Shown: positions 23,326-26,134 of the stretch, in pieces
Numbering within the stretch: position 1 is the stretch's first letter
Layout of the letters: every line of letters begins with the position of its first letter
Assembly: GCA_049794535.1 (NCBI GenBank)
Contig: JBARCX010000202.1
Span: 1-26,134 of the forward strand
From: JBARCX01 sp049794535
Lineage (GTDB): Bacteria; Pseudomonadota; Gammaproteobacteria; Xanthomonadales; Rhodanobacteraceae
DNA length: 26,134 bases
Direction of reading: 5' to 3'
Program-made: the position numbers and the translations under genes
The notes under the pieces: generated by a model
The model's database searches: none
What the model was told of the DNA's origin: nothing
The model's input: only the letters and a program-made list of their open reading frames with translations

Positions 23326-25053
23326 CTTGAAGGGATATAGCGGCGGCAAAGGCGAGTTATCGCGATCGGCGTTCTCATTACGCCATTCGAAGCCTTTCAC
23401 GAAGGCGGCATGCAGATCCGTCATAGCATCGCCCGCCGCATCCGCATACTGCCTGCGCTGCAACGCAGCAATCGCTTCACACTGCGCATCCGATGCCAGC
23501 GCAGCAGCCAGCTCCCCCAGGTTCTGCAATGCCGGCCGCTCTGCCCGCGCCCATGCCAGCAGGTTGCGTGCTTGCGTTGCGGCATCACCGTTACGTGTCG
23601 CTGCCAGGAACGCCTCGCGCGATGCGCGTGTGGAGGCCTGAGGCGCTGGTACGACAGCAGCCGGCGCGCCCTTTCGCTTTCGCCACAGCCACCATGCAAA
23701 CAGACTGAGCAACCACAGGCCGATGCTGCCCAATGCGATCCAGCGCCACGGCGTGGCGATTGCCGATGGAGTAACCGCTGCGGTAGACGATGCGACGGCA
23801 GGCGTGGGCGCAGGGGCCGGTACGGTCGTCGCTGATGCTGGGGTTGTTGGCGAGGTACTAGCAGCCGCCCCCATGGCCGGCAACACGGTGAGCGTGCTCG
23901 CCGGAATGCTCGCCATTTCCGTACGCCCGGTCAGCACGTTGAACCACTTCAGGGTGGTGGCCGGAATCACCAACGTGCCCGCGTGTTCCGGCACGATCGC
24001 GAAACCACGTTCGCGCTGTCCGGTCAGCCATTGGCCATCGCTCTTGGTGCTATCGACGGGCTGATCGGGATACACCCTGGCGCCATCCAGTGTTGGCAGG
24101 CTGGGTTCCGGCAGGGTCTCCGCCGACAAACCGGCTGCCTGCACGCGCATGTGTAGATTCAGTGGCTGGCCGACATGTAGCTGACCATCGCCGGGCAAGC
24201 CATCCAGCGTCAGTGTCAGCTGCCGCGCCGGCAACCACGTCGTTGTGCCCCAATCAGTAGGCACCGGACTCACCTGGATCGATACCGATGGAGAGTTGGC
24301 CGAAACCGGTGTCATGTTGCCGAACAATCCGCTTTGCGCGAAGAAGTTGCTGGGGTCGTTCGGATCGCCCGGGTCTGCGGCTTCAACCATCTCACCCTGA
24401 AAATTGAGTGATGGGATAACCAACGTGCCGGCACGTTGTGGAGTGAGCGCATAGCGTCGTTCGATCACATGATAGGTCTGGCCACCACGGTCAGCGGTGT
24501 AGTCGGTATCGCTACCCATGCGGCGCACATCCACACCTGCAAGCTGGGGATCATCCAGCGCGCCGCGACTCAGATTCGCACTGAAAAACAGGCGCACCGT
24601 GAAGACGATCTGCTGGCCGACATAGCCATGATCAGGCTCCGCGACCGTCTCGATGAAAGCATTCTTGCGACTGCTCACTGCGGCGGACGGATCGGGCGGG
24701 ATTACCTCCAGCTGCAACGGTGCCGTTTGTCCACCAGCCACCGTCAACGGTGGAATCTGTAACTGCCCAATATGCTTCGGGCGCAACGCGATACCGATCG
24801 TCAGTTGTGAACTTTGCCTGCCATTGATGATGCTGATGCTGTTACTGCTGGACGTGCCAAGGATGTCGAAATCCGGTGACAACGCACTGAGGTCGGGCGT
24901 GCTCATATTACCGGCGCCATCGGTGCGCAGGTTCAACGTTACCGTCTCGCCCAGTTGCACCTTGCTGCGATCCAGCGTGGCCTGCACGCCGCTGGCTTGT
25001 GCCAACAACGGGAGCAACAAACATGCGATCAGCACAACGATACGAAATTTCAT
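23320..25053 (-). CDS. batD: BatD-like protein (oxygen-tolerance family)
   Basis: 577 residues. Signal peptide 1-20 (IVVLIACLLLPLLAQASG), then repeated immunoglobulin-like segments: VQATLDRSKVQLGETVTLNL, LDDPQLAGVDVRRMGSDTDY, and VIERRYALTPQRAGTLVIPSL with its later echo FAIVPEHAGTLVIPATTLKW. A Ser/Thr/Ala/Pro-rich linker follows, then one membrane span (IALGSIGLWLLSLFAWWLW) and a cytoplasmic tail of about 110 residues. Bat proteins work with a MoxR ATPase and VWA-domain partners at the inner membrane and are tied to envelope stress or aerotolerance in some bacteria; the molecular role is unsettled. Its ATG overlaps the TGA of the upstream gene (ATGA), indicating translational coupling. Confidence 0.9.
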   Translation of the reverse strand: MKFRIVVLIACLLLPLLAQASGVQATLDRSKVQLGETVTLNLRTDGAGNMSTPDLSALSPDFDILGTSSSNSISIINGRQSSQLTIGIALRPKHIGQLQIPPLTVAGGQTAPLQLEVIPPDPSAAVSSRKNAFIETVAEPDHGYVGQQIVFTVRLFFSANLSRGALDDPQLAGVDVRRMGSDTDYTADRGGQTYHVIERRYALTPQRAGTLVIPSLNFQGEMVEAADPGDPNDPSNFFAQSGLFGNMTPVSANSPSVSIQVSPVPTDWGTTTWLPARQLTLTLDGLPGDGQLHVGQPLNLHMRVQAAGLSAETLPEPSLPTLDGARVYPDQPVDSTKSDGQWLTGQRERGFAIVPEHAGTLVIPATTLKWFNVLTGRTEMASIPASTLTVLPAMGAAASTSPTTPASATTVPAPAPTPAVASSTAAVTPSAIATPWRWIALGSIGLWLLSLFAWWLWRKRKGAPAAVVPAPQASTRASREAFLAATRNGDAATQARNLLAWARAERPALQNLGELAAALASDAQCEAIAALQRRQYADAAGDAMTDLHAAFVKGFEWRNENADRDNSPLPPLYPFKL

Positions 25054-26134
25054 GGCTGCCCGTCCTCCACTGGCTGTTGACCGTGGCGTTGCTGATATTC
25101 AATGGCGAACTTGCGACGCAGTAACGCACCTGGGTCATCCGGTACGCGCTGCAAAGCCTGGCGCATATCGGCCGGCAACTTCGACAGCGGGTCGTCTGCC
25201 GTTGCAGCACCGAGTTCGTGCGTAGAAGGCTCGGGTTGCTTACCTTGCTGTTGCGCCAGTGCCTGGTCCATCTGCTTCTGCAAAGCCTGTTGCGCTTTGG
25301 CCGTCTGCGCCTGTTGTTCGGCCTGCTGCTGTGGACTCAAGGGTGAGGGTGCGTTCTGGGGTGACGCATCTTTGGTTGACGCGTCCTTGCTCTGTTGATT
25401 TGCAGTGCGCTGCTGGCTGCCGTTGTCTTGGTCATGCTGCGCATCGTTCGAAGAGCCCTCTTTGCCCTGCTTAGCTTGATCCTTCTGGTTTTGCTGCTGG
25501 CCTTGTTGACCATCCTGCTGCTGACCCTGTTGATTGTTTTGCTGCTGACCTGACTGCTGCTGACTCTGCGACGGATTTTGCTTATCGCCGTTCTGCCCGC
25601 TCTGGTCCTTACTGCTCTGGTCCTTACCACTCTGGTCCTTACCGCTCTGGTCTTTACCGCGTTGACCTTTGTCGTCCTGCCCACTCTTGTCGGATTGATC
25701 CTTACCGTTTTGTCCGTCTTTGTTTTGCGAGTTTTGCGATGACTTTTGTTGCTGTTCCTGTTGTTTGCGCATCGCATCTTCAACCGCTTTGCGATTGGCG
25801 CGTGCGTCATTATTTTTCGGATTCAATTGCAGCGCACGATCGTAAGCTTTGATCGCCTCGGGATACTTGCCTTGTTCGGCCAGCGCGTTACCGAGGTTGT
25901 ATGGCGCATCCACACCTTTCGCTTGCTGCAGCGAGTCGGCCGCGGCTGCGTAATCGCCGGCACGATAAGCCGCAGCACCACGCCATGCTGGATCACGTGC
26001 CAGTTGCTGCGCCTGCGCAGCTTGCCCCGCATGTAAAGCAGTGGCCGCTTGTTGATCGGGCCGCTGCCACCAGTCACGCCAGTCGGAGGCCTGCGCCGAA
26101 CTGGGCACCAACGGCAACAGCACCAGTGGCAGCA
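25050..26134 (-). CDS. BatC-like TPR protein, probably the C-terminal part of a BatB-BatC fusion (5' end outside window)
   Basis: The frame is still open at the right edge (at least 360 residues). The visible N-terminus reads LPLVLLPLVPSSAQA, which could be a membrane span or signal core, then DWRDWWQRPDQQAATALHAG. A TPR pair follows (about 45-115, including YNLGNALAEQGKYPEAIKAY and DRALQLNPKNNDARANR), then about 180 residues of Gln/Lys/Asp/Ser low complexity with tandem KDQSG units. The last conserved block is DDPLSKLPADMRQALQRVP. In Xanthomonadales such sequence commonly follows a VWA domain in one polypeptide, so the GTG at 26123 is unlikely to be the true start. It is the upstream partner of batD, with an ATGA overlap. 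Confidence 0.85.
   Translation of the reverse strand, partial: LPLVLLPLVPSSAQASDWRDWWQRPDQQAATALHAGQAAQAQQLARDPAWRGAAAYRAGDYAAAADSLQQAKGVDAPYNLGNALAEQGKYPEAIKAYDRALQLNPKNNDARANRKAVEDAMRKQQEQQQKSSQNSQNKDGQNGKDQSDKSGQDDKGQRGKDQSGKDQSGKDQSSKDQSGQNGDKQNPSQSQQQSGQQQNNQQGQQQDGQQGQQQNQKDQAKQGKEGSSNDAQHDQDNGSQQRTANQQSKDASTKDASPQNAPSPLSPQQQAEQQAQTAKAQQALQKQMDQALAQQQGKQPEPSTHELGAATADDPLSKLPADMRQALQRVPDDPGALLRRKFAIEYQQRHGQQPVEDGQP

Overview
The window looks like chromosomal DNA of a Rhodanobacteraceae-type gammaproteobacterium (Dyella/Rhodanobacter/Luteibacter neighbourhood of the Xanthomonadales). This is inferred from GC-rich codon use, a MacA/MacB-like operon and Bat genes of the kind seen in that group, and abundant GTAG-headed REP elements accompanied by a REP-associated tyrosine transposase (RAYT). 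The genus is an inference; no marker gene settles it.

Layout. 1-4050 holds housekeeping and accessory genes: the 3' part of a UDP-HexNAc dehydrogenase (TviB/WbpO type), a small Rieske ferredoxin, a short membrane protein, an Ada-like AraC/methyltransferase fusion and a YedA-like EamA exporter, separated by REP clusters. 4051-7840 is visibly more AT-rich and partly decayed. It carries an orphan TPS-domain (filamentous haemagglutinin N-terminal) secreted protein with an in-frame open stretch behind its stop, a degraded pilin C-terminus, an IS1595-type transposase C-terminus and an intact two-domain fimbrial adhesin. 6850-12915 (minus strand) is a complete chaperone-usher fimbrial operon in the order major pilin, chaperone, usher, second pilin, tip adhesin, with a perfect GC-rich hairpin between the pilin and chaperone genes.

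13564-14567 is the RAYT gene with its REPs. A single REP supplies the RAYT stop codon at its 3' end, and a 90-bp-period tandem array of head-to-head REP pairs lies upstream. 14573-19045 (minus strand) is a four-gene efflux operon (membrane-fusion protein, ATPase, two FtsX/MacB-type permeases) with a CRP/Clp-like palindrome upstream. 19437-22201 (plus strand) holds an FAH-family hydrolase, MscL and a secreted M28 zinc aminopeptidase ending at a strong terminator. 22274-23325 is a divergent MarR regulator and macro-domain hydrolase. 23320 to the right edge is the end of a Bat (aerotolerance) operon: a BatC-like TPR/Gln-rich protein, probably the C-terminal half of a BatB-BatC fusion, translationally coupled to BatD.

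The most notable system is the RAYT and its REP family. At least fifteen REP copies lie in intergenic spaces, with three different loop types on a common stem, and one has become the 3' end of the RAYT gene. The second point of interest is the mosaic adhesin end of the fimbrial locus, where intact surface proteins sit beside decayed fimbrial and IS fragments.
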